Positions 1 through 10,010 are shown, counted from the first letter of the stretch. The stretch: DNA of 64,000 nt from Thermus brockianus (GCF_021462505.1 NZ_JAKEDV010000002.1:219352-283351), one strand, 5' to 3'. Notes: a model not told the origin generated them from the letters alone. Program-made: numbers and translations.

Positions 1-5
1 TGCGG

Positions 6-2471
6 GTGGTGGTGGCCCACGAGAACCTGGACTTTGACGCCTTGGGCTCCATGGTCCTGGCGGGGAAGCTCTTCCCGGGAAGCGTCCTTGCCCTGGTGGG
101 GGGCCTCGAGGGGCCCCTAAAGGACCTCGCCCCCCTTTTGGAGGACCGGCTGGACCTGGTTTCCGCCGCCGAGATCCCCTTGGACAAGGTGTCCGAGGTG
201 GTCCTGGTGGACAACGCCCGCCCCGAGCGCATCGGCCCCTTTAGGGCCCTGGTGGGGAGGGTGCCCTTCCTCGTCTTTGACCACCACCCCAAGGCTCCCG
301 GGGACGTGCCCGCCGTGGGGGGAAGGGTGGCGGCGGTGGGGGCCACGGTGAGCCTTCTCCTTCCCCTCCTCCTGGAAAGGGGGCTTGGCCTCACCCCCTT
401 GGAGGCCACCTTGGCCTACGCCGGGGTGTGGGAGGACACGGGGGGGTTTAGCTTCCCCTCCACCACCCCCATGGATCTGGAGGCGGGCCGCCTTCTCCTG
501 GAGATGGGGGCGGAGGCTTGGCGGGTGAGGGAGTGGGTCAGGCCCCACCTCTCCGAGGAGGCCCGGAGCGTGCTGAGGGCGCTCTTAAGGAGCGCCCGCG
601 TGTTGGAGCGGGAGGGCTTCCGCCTCCTCCTCGCCGAGGCCAAGGAGGAGGGGTACGTGCCCGCCCTTGCCCCTTTGGCCCACACCCTCTTGGACCTCCA
701 CGAGGCGGACGGGGTGCTCCTGGTCCTCCGCCTGGGGCGGGAAACCCTGCTCATCGCCCGGAGCAAGTCCCGGCTGGACGTGGGCCGCTGGCTGGGGGAG
801 GTGGGGGGTGGGGGGCATCCCCGGGCGGCCTTTGCCCGGGTGCGGGGGGTTAAGGGGGCGGTGCGGCGCCTCCTCCAAAGCCTTCCCCGCCACCTGGAGC
901 CCGAGCCCACCCTAGAGGAGGCCATGACGGCCCCCGTGGAAACCCTGGCCCCCACCTCGGTGCGGGAGGCCCTCCGCACCCTGGAGGAAAGGGGCTACGG
1001 GGCCATGCCCGTGGTGGTGCCCGAGGGGGAAGGGGTGAGGGTCTTGGGCTTGGCCCGGCGGCGGGACCTGAAGAAGGCGGAGCGGCTGGGCCTTGGGGAC
1101 CACCCCGTGGAGGGGTTTTTGGCCCGGGCGGTGGTCCTCCCCCCGAGGACGCCCCTTTCCCAGGTGGAGCATCACCTGAAGGAAGGGGGAGGGCGGGTGT
1201 TGGTGGGGGAACGGGTGGGGGAAGGGTGGCGGCTTCTTGGCATCTTCACCCGCACGGACCTCTACCGGAGGCGGCCCCTAGGGGAAAAGCCCCTGGGGGA
1301 GAGGATTTTGGAGGCCCTTCCCGAGGGGGCGAGGCGGGTCCTGGAGGCCCTAAGGGAGGCCTTTCCCCAGGGCCTTTACCTAGTGGGCGGGGCGGTGCGG
1401 GATGCCCTTTTGCTGCGCTCGGGGCCGGATATAGATGTGGTCCTGGAGCCGGGGGTTCGGGTGGAGGCGGTGGCCCGCTTCTTGGTGGAGCGTTTTGGGG
1501 GTAGCTTCTCCCTCCACTACGCCTTTGGCACCGGGCGGGTGCGGCTTCCCTTTGGCCTCGTGGTGGACCTGGCGGAAAGCCGGGAGGAGGTTTACCCGTT
1601 CCCCGGGGCGCTACCCAAGGTTCGCCCGGCCCCCATCGCCAAGGACCTGGAGCGGCGGGACTACACCGTGAACGCCATGGCCCTCTCCTTGGCCACCCGG
1701 GAGCTTTTGGACCCCTACGGGGGGCTAAAGGACCTCGAGGCCCGCCTCCTCCGCCCCCTCCACCCCCTTTCCTTCGTGGAGGACCCAAGCCGCATCGTCC
1801 GCGGGGCGCGCCTTGCGGCCCGGCTTTCCTTCCGCTTCGCCGAGGAGGCCCTAAAGGCCCTTCCCCCAGCCCTTCTCCCCGAGGTCTTGAAGACGGCGAG
1901 CCAAAGCCGCCTACGGGACGAGCTCCTTCTGACCCTGGAGGAAGACACCTTTTACCAGGCCCTGGCCCTCTTGGAGGGGTTGGGCGCCCTAAGGCCCCTG
2001 TACGGCCTAAGCCTCCCTCCAAAGGAGCCCTTCGCCCGGCTCAAGCCCCCTGAGGGGCCCCACCCCGAGCGCCTCCTCATAGAGGCGAGGCTTCTGGTCC
2101 TCCTCTTCTTTCAGGAAGACCCCCTGGCCCGGGCCCAGGCCCTTGGGCTTTCCCGGAGGCTTCGGGAGGGGCTTGCCCTCCTCCTGCGGGTTCGGCGGGG
2201 GGAGGAGGTGGAGCGGGAAGCCTTGGCCAACGAGCCCTTGCGAAGCGCCTTCCTCGCCCTTTTCCCCGAGCGGGAAGCGTGGCTTTTGGAAAGGCCCAGG
2301 ACCCTTCGGGGCCGGGACCTCTTGGAGCTTGGCCTGAAACCGGGCCCCAAGGTGGGGGAGATCCTGCGCCGGGTGGCGGAGGCCCGGGCCCGGGGCGAGG
2401 TGAAGACCTTTGAGGAGGAGCTGGCCCTGGCCCGTAGACTGATAGGGGATGGGACTCTTTCCGCTCCTTAA
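6..2471 (+). CDS. DHH phosphoesterase / CBS pair / tRNA nucleotidyltransferase fusion
   Basis: Predicted tRNA 3'-end (CCA or A-adding) nucleotidyltransferase fused to a DHH-family phosphoesterase and CBS domains, 821 aa. The DHH part (about residues 1-295) has an N-terminal DFDALG metal motif, DHH at 92-94 and a DHHA1-type GGGGHP loop near 268. Two CBS repeats follow (about 300-430). The polymerase head starts near 455 with LVGGAVRD and DIDVV, with RRDYTVNAMA near 550. The first base of the window is preceded by an unseen base; a start codon (ATG or GTG) ending at base 2 would give MRVVVAHE, so the true start is probably one base outside the window and GTG at 6 is only the first start visible. 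It overlaps the next gene by 23 nt. Whether it adds CC, A or CCA cannot be told from sequence alone. Confidence 0.9.
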   Translation: MVVAHENLDFDALGSMVLAGKLFPGSVLALVGGLEGPLKDLAPLLEDRLDLVSAAEIPLDKVSEVVLVDNARPERIGPFRALVGRVPFLVFDHHPKAPGDVPAVGGRVAAVGATVSLLLPLLLERGLGLTPLEATLAYAGVWEDTGGFSFPSTTPMDLEAGRLLLEMGAEAWRVREWVRPHLSEEARSVLRALLRSARVLEREGFRLLLAEAKEEGYVPALAPLAHTLLDLHEADGVLLVLRLGRETLLIARSKSRLDVGRWLGEVGGGGHPRAAFARVRGVKGAVRRLLQSLPRHLEPEPTLEEAMTAPVETLAPTSVREALRTLEERGYGAMPVVVPEGEGVRVLGLARRRDLKKAERLGLGDHPVEGFLARAVVLPPRTPLSQVEHHLKEGGGRVLVGERVGEGWRLLGIFTRTDLYRRRPLGEKPLGERILEALPEGARRVLEALREAFPQGLYLVGGAVRDALLLRSGPDIDVVLEPGVRVEAVARFLVERFGGSFSLHYAFGTGRVRLPFGLVVDLAESREEVYPFPGALPKVRPAPIAKDLERRDYTVNAMALSLATRELLDPYGGLKDLEARLLRPLHPLSFVEDPSRIVRGARLAARLSFRFAEEALKALPPALLPEVLKTASQSRLRDELLLTLEEDTFYQALALLEGLGALRPLYGLSLPPKEPFARLKPPEGPHPERLLIEARLLVLLFFQEDPLARAQALGLSRRLREGLALLLRVRRGEEVEREALANEPLRSAFLALFPEREAWLLERPRTLRGRDLLELGLKPGPKVGEILRRVAEARARGEVKTFEEELALARRLIGDGTLSAP

Positions 2472-3054
2472 CGATCCGCCCGTTTTTGTTTTGGCCTTCC
2501 TCTTGGGGGCCTTGGGCCTCATGCTCCACAACCTGGCCCAGGCCTGGCTCGCCGACCGCTACGGGGAGGTGGCCCCCAGGCGCTACGGCTTCCTCTCCCT
2601 GGACCCCAGGGTCCACCTGGAGCCGTTGGGGCTTGTCCTTCTCGTCCTCCTGGGCTTCGGCTGGCCCCGCTTCGTGCCCACGGGGCTTCCTGGGCGGAAG
2701 GGGGCCTTGGTGGCCCTCATGGGGCCCTTGGGCTTCTTTGGGGCCGCCTTCCTCTATGGGCTCCTTTCCCGCTTCCTCCCTTACCCCTTTGGCGAAGGTT
2801 TCCTGGTGGGGGAGCGCCTCATGCTCCTCCACGCCGCCATCTACCTCTTCCCCGTGCCCCCCTTGGACGGGGCCAAGGCCCTTTACGCCGTGGGCGGGCC
2901 GGAAGCCCGGCGGTTTTTAGACCAGCTCGCCAGCTACGGGCCCTTGGGGTTTATCCTCGTTTTCTTGGTCCTCTCCTACACGGGGGTAACGGGGGCGGTG
3001 GTCCAGGGGCTTAGCGGGCTTCTCGGGGGCCTTTACCGGCTACTGGGTTTATGA
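2449..3054 (+). CDS. M50-like membrane protein lacking the zinc-protease motif
   Basis: A 201-aa polytopic membrane protein of the site-2 protease (M50) fold. Compared with its downstream neighbour it has HNLAQ at 27-31 where an active enzyme has HExxH, so the catalytic Glu and the second His are missing. The distal PPLDGAK segment keeps the Asp but has lost the Asn of the usual N-x-x-P motif. It is therefore probably a pseudo-protease. It starts inside the end of the nucleotidyltransferase gene, and its TGA overlaps the next ATG (ATGA), so the genes are translationally coupled. Function unknown; a chaperone-like or regulatory partner of the active paralogue is an inference. Confidence 0.85.
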   Translation: MGLFPLLNDPPVFVLAFLLGALGLMLHNLAQAWLADRYGEVAPRRYGFLSLDPRVHLEPLGLVLLVLLGFGWPRFVPTGLPGRKGALVALMGPLGFFGAAFLYGLLSRFLPYPFGEGFLVGERLMLLHAAIYLFPVPPLDGAKALYAVGGPEARRFLDQLASYGPLGFILVFLVLSYTGVTGAVVQGLSGLLGGLYRLLGL

Positions 3055-3710
3055 TCGCCCTCTTCCAGCAAGATCCCCTGGCCTTCTTGCTAGCCTTCGC
3101 CGCCTTGCTCTTTAGCCTTTCCCTCCACGAGTGGGGGCACGCCTACGCCGCCTTCCGCTTTGGGGACGATACCGCCAGGCGCTTGGGCCGCCTCAGCCTG
3201 AACCCCCTAAAGCACCTGGACCCCTTGGGTACGGCGCTCCTCTTTCTGGTGGGTTTTGGCTGGGCGAAGCCTGTGCCCGTCAACCCCTTAGCCTTCCGCA
3301 CCTACCGGCTTGGCCTTTTCGCCGTTTCCGTGGCGGGGATTGTCCTGAACCTCCTCCTCGCCGTTCTCTTCGCCCTCTTGGTGCGGGGGCTTTATGCCGT
3401 GGACCCTTGGGCCGTGGCCCTGGCCTTCCGGGGGGAGGGGGGTGGGGCGGTGGGGGTGTTGGCGGTGGCCTTCTTCTACGCCAGCTCCGTCAACCTGGTC
3501 CTGGCGGTCTTCAACCTCCTGCCCATACCGCCCTTGGACGGCTCCAAGATCCTGCAAAGCCTCCTGCCCCTTTCCTGGCACCCCCTCTTTTGGCGGCTGG
3601 AGAGCTACGCCTGGCTTTCCTTTCTGCTCCTCCTCACCGTGCTTCGGGGCCCGGTGCAGGAGGTGTTGCGCCTTGCCCGCAGGGTGTTTTTCGGGTTTTT
3701 CTTTGGTTAG
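3051..3710 (+). CDS. site-2 protease family M50 peptidase
   Basis: Intramembrane zinc metalloprotease, 219 aa. HEWGH at residues 26-30 gives the two His ligands and the catalytic Glu; [12 protein letters not shown] near 155-166 provides the distal Asn-Pro and the third, Asp, ligand. Several hydrophobic segments surround these motifs. There is no PDZ or CBS domain, so this is the minimal Rip/YwhC-like group. Substrate unknown. It is coupled to the pseudo-protease upstream through an ATGA overlap. The TAG stop forms part of the putative -10 box of the next gene. Confidence 0.92.
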   Translation: MIALFQQDPLAFLLAFAALLFSLSLHEWGHAYAAFRFGDDTARRLGRLSLNPLKHLDPLGTALLFLVGFGWAKPVPVNPLAFRTYRLGLFAVSVAGIVLNLLLAVLFALLVRGLYAVDPWAVALAFRGEGGGAVGVLAVAFFYASSVNLVLAVFNLLPIPPLDGSKILQSLLPLSWHPLFWRLESYAWLSFLLLLTVLRGPVQEVLRLARRVFFGFFFG

Positions 3711-3713
3711 ACT
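3708..3713 (+). promoter_or_regulatory. -10 box overlapping upstream stop codon (leaderless promoter)
   Basis: TAGACT, whose first three bases are the stop codon of the M50 peptidase. Six bases (tttccc) separate it from the ATG at 3720 and no Shine-Dalgarno is present there, which fits a leaderless transcript. No convincing -35 box is seen. Confidence 0.5.
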
Positions 3714-3719
3714 TTTCCC

Positions 3720-3938
3720 ATGCGGACCTTAAGCCTCGTCCTGGTGGTCTTGGCGCTCCTTCTCCTTCTGCCCGCCCTCCTTCCCCTGCTGGGCTGGCTC
3801 AACTGGATGGTCCTCCCCTTGGCCCTCCTGGGGGCGGGGCTTGGGGTGCTCTCAGGGGAGGATAGGGCCTGGAAGCTTGGGCTACTGGTGGTGGCGGTTT
3901 CCGCCCTGCGCCTCCTCTTGGGCGGGGGCCTCCTCTAG
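3720..3938 (+). CDS. small hydrophobic membrane protein
   Basis: A 72-aa protein made almost entirely of hydrophobic segments (roughly residues 3-24, 27-43 and 52-70) broken by short polar turns, e.g. GEDRAWK. It lies 9 nt after the M50 gene and its last 57 nt are antisense to the end of the endonuclease IV gene. No family recognised. Start chosen because of the -10-like TAGACT 6 nt upstream. Likely a real, Thermus-restricted membrane peptide. Confidence 0.6.
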   Translation: MRTLSLVLVVLALLLLLPALLPLLGWLNWMVLPLALLGAGLGVLSGEDRAWKLGLLVVAVSALRLLLGGGLL

Positions 3939-4733
3939 CCAGGCGCGGAGGACCTTTAGGTTCCAGGCGTCCTCCTCTGGGCTTCTTGGGGTTTCCAGGA
4001 CGAAAAGGCGGCCTTCTAGCCTGGGGTCCAGGAAAACCCCTTGGAGCCCTTCGCCGATTTTCCCCTGGAGGAGGTGGGCGTGGTGGTCTATGCGGCTTCC
4101 CAACTCCCCCACGGAGTCGTTCAGGTGGACCACGAGCACCCGCTCCAGGCCCACCGCCTGGTCCAAGGCGGTGAGGACCCCTGCGGGGTCCCCCTTCACG
4201 TCGTACCCGGCGGCGAAGGCGTGGCAAGTGTCCAGGCAGACCCCCATGGGGGTGTCGGCGATGAGCCAGGCGAGGTCTTCAAAGCGCGCCCCCACCTTTT
4301 CCCCGCCCCCGGCGGTGTTTTCCAGGAGGAGGGTGGGGCGGTCCTTGACCCCGGCCAGGCGGAGGGCCTTAAGCGCCCCTTCCTTCACCCGCCTGGGGTC
4401 CCCGGAGCTGGGGTGGACCACCACGTACTCAATTCCCAGGAGGCGGGCCTTTTCCAGGTCGTCCGCCAGGCTCATCACGCTCTTTTCCCATAGCTCCCCC
4501 TCGGCCCCCAGGTTGACCAGGTAGGAGGCGTGGATCACGGCGGGAAGGTCCGCCAACTCCTTGAGGGCCCGGAAGGCCTCCACTTCGCTTGGGGAGAGGG
4601 TACGGGTCTTCCAGCTCCTTGGGCTTTTGGCGAAGATCTGGAAGCAGGAAAGGCCCAAGGCCATGGCCTCCTCCACCGCCCCCGCCACACCCTTCTTCCC
4701 GGCGATGGAGAGGTGGAACCCGTAGCGCCTCAC
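3882..4733 (-). CDS. nfo: deoxyribonuclease IV (AP endonuclease)
   Basis: Class II AP endonuclease of the EndoIV TIM-barrel family, 283 aa, acting in base-excision repair by cutting 5' to abasic sites. Signature elements in order: GFHLSIAG at the N-terminus, [30 protein letters not shown] and VHLNDS followed by [14 protein letters not shown]; these carry the His, Glu and Asp ligands of the trinuclear zinc site. Its ATG overlaps the end of the upstream LysM-RlpA gene by 4 nt, so the two are co-transcribed on the minus strand. Confidence 0.95.
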   Translation of the reverse strand: MRRYGFHLSIAGKKGVAGAVEEAMALGLSCFQIFAKSPRSWKTRTLSPSEVEAFRALKELADLPAVIHASYLVNLGAEGELWEKSVMSLADDLEKARLLGIEYVVVHPSSGDPRRVKEGALKALRLAGVKDRPTLLLENTAGGGEKVGARFEDLAWLIADTPMGVCLDTCHAFAAGYDVKGDPAGVLTALDQAVGLERVLVVHLNDSVGELGSRIDHHAHLLQGKIGEGLQGVFLDPRLEGRLFVLETPRSPEEDAWNLKVLRAWLEEAPAQEEAQGGNRHHQ

Positions 4734-5224
4734 GGGAGCACCTCCAGCCTTACCCGGGTGGCGGACAGGGCCCCGATGGCCTTGGCGGCGGCATAGGAGA
4801 GGTCTATGATGTACCGGCCGCCAAAGGGCCCCCGGTCGTTGATGCGCACCACCACGCTCCGCCCGTTTTTGAGGTTGGTCACCCGCACCCTTGTGCCGAA
4901 GGGAAGGGTGGGGTGAGCGGCGGTGAGGGCGTGCATATCGTAGATTTCACCGCTTGCCGTGCGCTTGCCGTGGAAGCCGGGGCCGTACCATACGGCGAGG
5001 CCCTCTTGGTAGGGGCGGCCGGCGGGGGTGGTGGCCTCCTTAGGGCTTACCCGGAGCACCTGCCCCGGGTGGATGAGGTCCGAGGAGAGGCCGTTGAGGC
5101 GCTTAAGCTCCGCCACGCTTAGGCCGTGGGCCTTGGCGATGCGGAAGAGGGTGTCCCCCTTTTGGACCGTGTAGGTCTGGGCCAGGCTAACCCCGAGAAA
5201 GAGGAAGAAGGCCAGGGGGCGCAC
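4730..5224 (-). CDS. LysM and RlpA-like double-psi barrel exported protein
   Basis: A 164-aa exported cell-wall protein. Residues 1-15 look like a signal peptide cut after LAQ. One LysM repeat ([17 protein letters not shown]...) binds peptidoglycan; the C-terminal RlpA-like barrel has [19 protein letters not shown] and [22 protein letters not shown] with the conserved Asp. RlpA relatives are septal or denuded-glycan lytic transglycosylases; activity here is inferred. It lies directly after the M24 peptidase gene (start base 5224, neighbour's stop at 5225) and overlaps nfo downstream. Confidence 0.9.
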   Translation of the reverse strand: MRPLAFFLFLGVSLAQTYTVQKGDTLFRIAKAHGLSVAELKRLNGLSSDLIHPGQVLRVSPKEATTPAGRPYQEGLAVWYGPGFHGKRTASGEIYDMHALTAAHPTLPFGTRVRVTNLKNGRSVVVRINDRGPFGGRYIIDLSYAAAKAIGALSATRVRLEVLP

Positions 5225-6262
5225 CTATACCTCCTGCCATCCCCGGGGGAAGCGGGAAAGGAGCTCCATGCCGTCCTCGGTGATGAGGACGAGCTCCTCA
5301 ATCCGCACCCCACCCAGCCCCGGGAGGTAGACCCCGGGCTCCACCGTGACCACCATGCCGGGCTCCAGAACGTCCTCGGTATACGGGGAGAGGCTAGGCC
5401 CCTCGTGCACGGCAAGCCCCACCCCGTGCCCCAGGGAGTGGACGAAGTAGCGGTCCAGGCCGTACCGCCCAAGCTCCTCCCGGGCGAGGGCGTCCACCTC
5501 CTTGCCGGTGCGGCCGGGTTTTAGGGCCTCGAGGGCCCTTTCCAAGGCAGAAAGCACCGCCTGGAAGGCGGTCTTTAGCTCTCCCTCCACCTTCCCCAGG
5601 GCGAAGGTGCGGGTCATGTCCGAGTGGTACCCCGCCAGCTTGGCCCCGAGGTCCAAGGTGACGAGCTCGCCCGCCCTCAAGGGCTTTTCCGAGGCCCCAG
5701 CGTGGGGAAGCGCCCCCCGCACCCCCGAGGCCACGATGGGGGGGAAGGCCACGCCCTCCGCTCCCCGCCGCCTTAGGAAAAACTCTAGCTCCAAGGCCAC
5801 CTCCCGCTCCTCCACCCCTGGCCTCAAGAGGGAGAGGGCGTGGGCCAAGGCCTCTTCCGCCAAGGCTTGGGCCTTCCGGATGGCCGCCACCTCCTCGGGG
5901 GTTTTCTTGAGGCGGAGGCGCTCCACCACCCCCTTGGTGGGCACCCATTCCGCCGGGGAGAGTTCCCGGAGGCGCTCCAGGGCAGCGTAGGGGAGGTGTT
6001 CCGCCTCAAAGCCCACCCGGCCCCTTAGGCCCTGAAAAAGCGCCTCCTTTTCCTCCCGCCGAAGAACCTTGGCGGGGATGCGGCTTTCCCGTCCCGCCTC
6101 GGGGTAGCGGGGGTCGGTGAGGAGGAAGGCCCCTTCCTCGGCGATGAGGACCTGGGCGTCTTCCGGGTGGGGGAAGCCCGAGAGGTAGCGGACGTTCTCC
6201 GGGCGGGTGACGTAGAGGGCGTCAAGCCCTAGGGGCTCTAGGAGGTTCCTGAGGTCCTGCAC
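5225..6262 (-). CDS. M24 family Xaa-Pro peptidase
   Basis: Cytoplasmic metallopeptidase of the creatinase/aminopeptidase P fold, 345 aa, removing residues next to proline (aminopeptidase P or prolidase; not resolved here). N-terminal creatinase-like domain (about 1-115), then the pita-bread catalytic domain with metal ligands in [19 protein letters not shown] (two Asp), [13 protein letters not shown] (His), TVEPGVY (Glu) and RIEELVLI (Glu). The GTG start lies 6 nt after a TATAGT -10 box and has no Shine-Dalgarno, so the mRNA is probably leaderless. Confidence 0.93.
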   Translation of the reverse strand: MQDLRNLLEPLGLDALYVTRPENVRYLSGFPHPEDAQVLIAEEGAFLLTDPRYPEAGRESRIPAKVLRREEKEALFQGLRGRVGFEAEHLPYAALERLRELSPAEWVPTKGVVERLRLKKTPEEVAAIRKAQALAEEALAHALSLLRPGVEEREVALELEFFLRRRGAEGVAFPPIVASGVRGALPHAGASEKPLRAGELVTLDLGAKLAGYHSDMTRTFALGKVEGELKTAFQAVLSALERALEALKPGRTGKEVDALAREELGRYGLDRYFVHSLGHGVGLAVHEGPSLSPYTEDVLEPGMVVTVEPGVYLPGLGGVRIEELVLITEDGMELLSRFPRGWQEV

Positions 6263-6268
6263 GGGGGT

Positions 6269-6274
6269 ACTATA
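6269..6274 (-). promoter_or_regulatory. -10 box of the M24 peptidase gene
   Basis: TATAGT on the minus strand, 6 nt (accccc) before the GTG at 6262. It sits in the gap after the Uma2 gene. This is the leaderless arrangement known in Deinococcota. No clear -35. Confidence 0.55.
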
Positions 6275-6277
6275 CCA

Positions 6278-6832
6278 TCACTCCCCCAAGCGCACGCCCT
6301 CGTACAGGGCGGCCACCTCGAGGGTCACCGGGGGGCAGGAAAGGGTGAGGGCGTCCCCCGGTCCCAGGGCCAGGTAACGGAAACCCCCTCCCTCGCGTAA
6401 GTAGGCCTCCAGGGCCACCCGTTCCGTGTGGACCAAGAGGTAGGCGGTTAGGCTCTGAAGGCGAAGGTAGTGCCAAAGCTTTTGCCCTCGGTCCAGCGCC
6501 TCCGTACTGGGCGAAAGGATTTCCACCAGGAGGCAAGGGGCTTCCTCGTAGAGGGGGGAGGAGGAGGGAGCGCAGACCACCATGAGGTCGGGGTAGAAGA
6601 CGGTGTCCTCGGCGACCTTTAGCCTGCGGTCCGCTGCGCAAGCCTCGCACCCCTGGGCCAGGGCGGACGGGGCGAGCCGGAGGAGGAGGCGGGTGAGGAG
6701 TTGGTTGTGGGCCCGCCCGGCCCCGGCCATGGCCCAGAGGGAGCCTTCCACCAGATGGTGGCGCCAAGGACTTGCCTCTTCCAAGCGGAGGTAGGCCTCG
6801 AGGTCCAGCCCTTTGCGGGCGGGCCCGCCCAT
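6278..6832 (-). CDS. Uma2 family (DUF820) endonuclease-like protein
   Basis: A 184-aa protein of the Uma2/DUF820 group, a restriction-endonuclease-fold (PD-(D/E)XK-like) family common in Thermus and cyanobacteria. Family-like features: AHNQLLTRLLLRLAP, then DTVFYPDLMVVC (Asp before the conserved P-D-L) and PCLLVEILSPSTEALDRGQKLWHY, where the Glu and the Lys fit the nuclease pattern. Biological role is not established. It follows ileS by 4 nt with its ATG almost touching the ileS stop, so it is probably expressed by coupling. Confidence 0.85.
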   Translation of the reverse strand: MGGPARKGLDLEAYLRLEEASPWRHHLVEGSLWAMAGAGRAHNQLLTRLLLRLAPSALAQGCEACAADRRLKVAEDTVFYPDLMVVCAPSSSPLYEEAPCLLVEILSPSTEALDRGQKLWHYLRLQSLTAYLLVHTERVALEAYLREGGGFRYLALGPGDALTLSCPPVTLEVAALYEGVRLGE

Positions 6833-6836
6833 GGCC

Positions 6837-9800
6837 TCAGTTTACCCGCTCCAGGCTAAAGCGCGCCCTGCCCTCCTCGTCCGCCACCTCCGTGGTGTAC
6901 CCGGGGAAAAGCCCCTCGCCGAACGCCCGGGCCAGGACCTCCTCGGCGATCCAGGCCCCGTGGCGCCTTAGAGCCTCTTGGTAGGGGCCTTCCGCCTCGT
7001 AGCCCACGCGGATGCGGTCGGAAACCTTTAGGCCCATTTCCTTGCGGGCCTGTTGCAGGTGGCGGATGAGGTCGCGGGCGAGGCCTTCCAGGCGAAGCGC
7101 CTCCGTCACCTCCACCCTAAGGGCCGCCACGTACCCCTCCTTTTCCAGGGCCTCGTACCCCTCGGGGGCCTGGGCCTCTAGGAGCACCTCCTCGGGCAGG
7201 AGGGTGAGGGTTTCGCCCTCCACCTCGAGGGGGATGGCCGCGCCCTTTAGGGCCAGGGCCGCCACCCGCTCTCCCTCCCGCTCCAGGGCTTCCCGGATCT
7301 TGGGGACAAGCCTGCCGTACTTGGGGCCCAGGGCCTTCAGGTTCGGGAGGACGCGGTAGGTGAGGACCTCCTCTCCCGGCTCCAGCACCCGCACCTCCTT
7401 GACGTTGAGCTCCTCGGCGATTTCCTCGGCGAAGTGCTTAAGGCCTTCCCGCTCCAAGGGGGTGGGGGCGGTGACGAGGAGGAGGGGAAGGGGAATGCGG
7501 GTCTTCACCCCGCTTCTCGCCCGGGCCGAGCGGGCAAGCTCCACCACCCGGATCACCGCCCGCATCTTGGCCACGAGCTCCCGGTCCCAAAGGGCCTCCT
7601 CCACCGGGGGCCAGTCCGTGAGGTGGACGCTCTCTTCCGCCCTCGGGTCCACGCTCCGGGCCAGGTTCTGCCAGAGCACCTCGGCGAGGTAAGGGGTGAA
7701 GGGGGCGGAGAGTTTGGCCACGGTGAGGAGGGCCTCGTAGAGGGTAGCGTAGGCCGCTTCCCGGTCCAGGGCGTCCTCGTTTTTCCAGAAGCGGCGCCGG
7801 TTCCGGCGCACGTACCACTGGGAGAGGTCCTCCACCACGAAGTCCCGGATGGCCCGGCTCGAGGTGGTGGGGTCGTAGGCCTCGAGGGCCTCCGTCACCC
7901 GGTGCTTGAGCTCTTGGAGCCGGGCCAAGAGCCAGCGGTCCATCTCGGGGCGGGCCGCGGGCGGGGGCGGGTTTCTGAGGTCCGGGCGGTCCAGGTTGGC
8001 GTAGGTGACGAAGAAGCTATACACGTTCCAAAGGGTGAGGAAGTAGTCCCGCACCGTTTCCCGCACCAGGTTGGGGCCGAAGCGCCGGTCGGCCTCGGGC
8101 GGGGCGGAAACGTAGATGTACCACCTGAGGGCGTCGGCCCCGAACTCCCTCAGGATGTCCCAGGGGTCCACCACGTTCCCCTTGGACTTGGACATCTTTT
8201 GCCCCTTCTCGTCCAGGATGAGGCCGTGGCAGATCACGTTCTTAAAGGCGATGGAGCCGAAGAGCATGACCCCGAGTTGGTGGAGGGAGTTGAACCAGCC
8301 CCTTGTCTGGTCAATGCCCTCGGAGATGAAGTCGGCGGGGAAGCTTTCCCGAAACTCCTCCTGGCCCTCAAAGGGGTAGTGCAAGGAGGCGAAGGGCATG
8401 GCCCCGGAGTCGTACCAGACGTCAATCACATAGGGCACCCGCCGCATGGTCCCCCCGCAGGCGCACCTGAGCTCCACCCGGTCCACGTGGGGCCGGTGGG
8501 GGTCAAAGGGCTCGGGAAGGGGGGTTGTGGCCCTCTCTCTGAGCTCCTGGAAGCTCCCGATGGCCTCCTCCTTGCCGCAGGTCTGGCAGACCCAGATGGG
8601 CAGGGGCGTCCCCCAGTAGCGGTTGCGGCTTAGGGCCCAGTCCACCAGGTTCCTGAGCCACTCCCCGTACCGCCCCTCCTTGATGTGGGGGGGCACCCAG
8701 TGGATCTCCTGGTTTTTCTTGAGGAGCTCCTCCTTGAAGAGGGTGTTGCGGATAAACCAGGTTTCCGTGGCGTAGTACATGAGGGGGGTGGAGCAGCGCC
8801 AGCAGTGGGGGTAGTTGTGCAGGTAGGGCTCCTCCTTAAAGAGGAGGCCCCGCCCCTTTAGGTCCTTGAGGATGGCCCGGTTGGCCTCGCGGAAGAAGAG
8901 GCCTTGGAAGGGCTCCACGAGAAGCCTCCCCTCCTCGTCCACGGTCTTGAGGAGGGGGAGGCCGTAGGCCCTGGCCGTTTCCAGGTCCTCGGCGCCGAAG
9001 GCGGGGGCTTGGTGAACGATGCCCGTGCCGTCCTCCCGGCTCACGTACTCCGCCAGGACCACGAAGTAGCCCTTGTCCAGCCCTTGGGGGTAAGGGGGGG
9101 TGTAGGCCAGGCCCTCCAGCTCCTTGCCCAAAAAGGTCTTGAGGACGGGGGCTTCCTCCCCGAGGAGCTTCCGGCCCAGGCCTTCTTCCAAAATAAGGAC
9201 CTCCTCCCCCACCTGGAAGGCGGCGTAGGTGAACTGGGGGTGGACCGCCGCCGCCACGTTCCCGGGCAGGGTCCAGGGGGTGGTGGTCCAGACGAGGAGG
9301 CTTCCTTGGGAGAGGCCAAGCCGGGCGGGCTCCTTCAGGGGCAGGCGCACGTAGACGGAGGGGTCTTGGATCTCCTTGTAGCCCAGGGCCACCTCGTGGG
9401 AGGAGAGGGGGGTGCCGCAGCGGGGGCAGTAGGGCACCACCTTGTGGTCCCGGTAGAGGAGGCCCCGGTCAAAGAGGTTTTTTAAGCTCCACCAGATGCT
9501 CTCAATGTAGGTGGGTTGGAGGGTGGCGTAGGCGTTCTTCAGGTCCACCCAGTAGGCGATGCGCTCGGTGAAGGCCTCCCACTCCTTCTCGTAGGTGAAG
9601 ACGGACTCCCGGCAGGCCTGGTTGAAGCGTTCAATGCCGTAGGCCTCAATCTCCCGCTTGCTTTTGAGGCCCAGCTTCTTCTCCACCTCCAGCTCCACGG
9701 GAAGCCCGTGGGTGTCCCAGCCCGCCCGGCGGGGCACGTAGTAGCCCCGCATGGTCTTGTAGCGGGGGAAGAGGTCCTTGTAGCTCCGGGCCTGGGCGTG

Positions 9801-9974
9801 GCCCACGTGGGGCATGCCGTTGGCGGTGGGGGGGCCTTCGTAAACGGTGTAGCGGGGGCCCCCTTTGCGTTTTTCCACGCTCTTCTCAAAGATCTTCTCC
9901 CGCTTCCAGAAGGCCAAAATCTCCTCTTCCAGCGCCGGAAAGTTGGGTTCGCCCACTTCCTTGAACATGCCCAC
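6837..9974 (-). CDS. ileS: isoleucyl-tRNA synthetase
   Basis: Class Ia synthetase charging tRNA-Ile, 1045 aa. HVGH at 56-59 and KMSKS near 590 form the ATP site. Between them lies the CP1 editing domain. Cys pairs in CPRCGTP, CWRCSTP and a later CQTCGK...CACGG region look like zinc sites, the last being an unusual insertion. Start is the ATG at 9974 with AGGAGGTGGGC upstream; that Shine-Dalgarno comes right after the terminator T-run of the T-box leader. It heads an operon with the Uma2 gene. Confidence 0.97.
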   Translation of the reverse strand: MGMFKEVGEPNFPALEEEILAFWKREKIFEKSVEKRKGGPRYTVYEGPPTANGMPHVGHAQARSYKDLFPRYKTMRGYYVPRRAGWDTHGLPVELEVEKKLGLKSKREIEAYGIERFNQACRESVFTYEKEWEAFTERIAYWVDLKNAYATLQPTYIESIWWSLKNLFDRGLLYRDHKVVPYCPRCGTPLSSHEVALGYKEIQDPSVYVRLPLKEPARLGLSQGSLLVWTTTPWTLPGNVAAAVHPQFTYAAFQVGEEVLILEEGLGRKLLGEEAPVLKTFLGKELEGLAYTPPYPQGLDKGYFVVLAEYVSREDGTGIVHQAPAFGAEDLETARAYGLPLLKTVDEEGRLLVEPFQGLFFREANRAILKDLKGRGLLFKEEPYLHNYPHCWRCSTPLMYYATETWFIRNTLFKEELLKKNQEIHWVPPHIKEGRYGEWLRNLVDWALSRNRYWGTPLPIWVCQTCGKEEAIGSFQELRERATTPLPEPFDPHRPHVDRVELRCACGGTMRRVPYVIDVWYDSGAMPFASLHYPFEGQEEFRESFPADFISEGIDQTRGWFNSLHQLGVMLFGSIAFKNVICHGLILDEKGQKMSKSKGNVVDPWDILREFGADALRWYIYVSAPPEADRRFGPNLVRETVRDYFLTLWNVYSFFVTYANLDRPDLRNPPPPAARPEMDRWLLARLQELKHRVTEALEAYDPTTSSRAIRDFVVEDLSQWYVRRNRRRFWKNEDALDREAAYATLYEALLTVAKLSAPFTPYLAEVLWQNLARSVDPRAEESVHLTDWPPVEEALWDRELVAKMRAVIRVVELARSARARSGVKTRIPLPLLLVTAPTPLEREGLKHFAEEIAEELNVKEVRVLEPGEEVLTYRVLPNLKALGPKYGRLVPKIREALEREGERVAALALKGAAIPLEVEGETLTLLPEEVLLEAQAPEGYEALEKEGYVAALRVEVTEALRLEGLARDLIRHLQQARKEMGLKVSDRIRVGYEAEGPYQEALRRHGAWIAEEVLARAFGEGLFPGYTTEVADEEGRARFSLERVN

Positions 9975-9979
9975 CTCCT

Positions 9980-10010
9980 AAAAAGACGCCCGCGCCGTAA
10001 GGCGCGGACG
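9980..10010 (-). terminator. T-box attenuator terminator
   Basis: On the minus strand CGTCCGCGCC, loop TTAC, GGCGCGGGCG: a 10-bp stem with one G-T pair, followed by TCTTTTT. It ends immediately upstream of the AGGAGG of ileS, so the switch looks transcriptional, though occlusion of the Shine-Dalgarno may add to it. Confidence 0.8.

Noticed and set aside
4730-5224. LysM-RlpA protein as a 3D-domain spore cortex enzyme
   Set aside because: The motif pattern ([27 protein letters not shown]) is that of the RlpA barrel, and Thermus does not form spores.
7434-8633. Long plus-strand open frame (399 codons) opposite ileS
   Set aside because: It is antisense to a certain ileS gene, has low-complexity Gly/His/Val-rich composition typical of reverse frames in GC-rich DNA, and shows no start signal or family motif.
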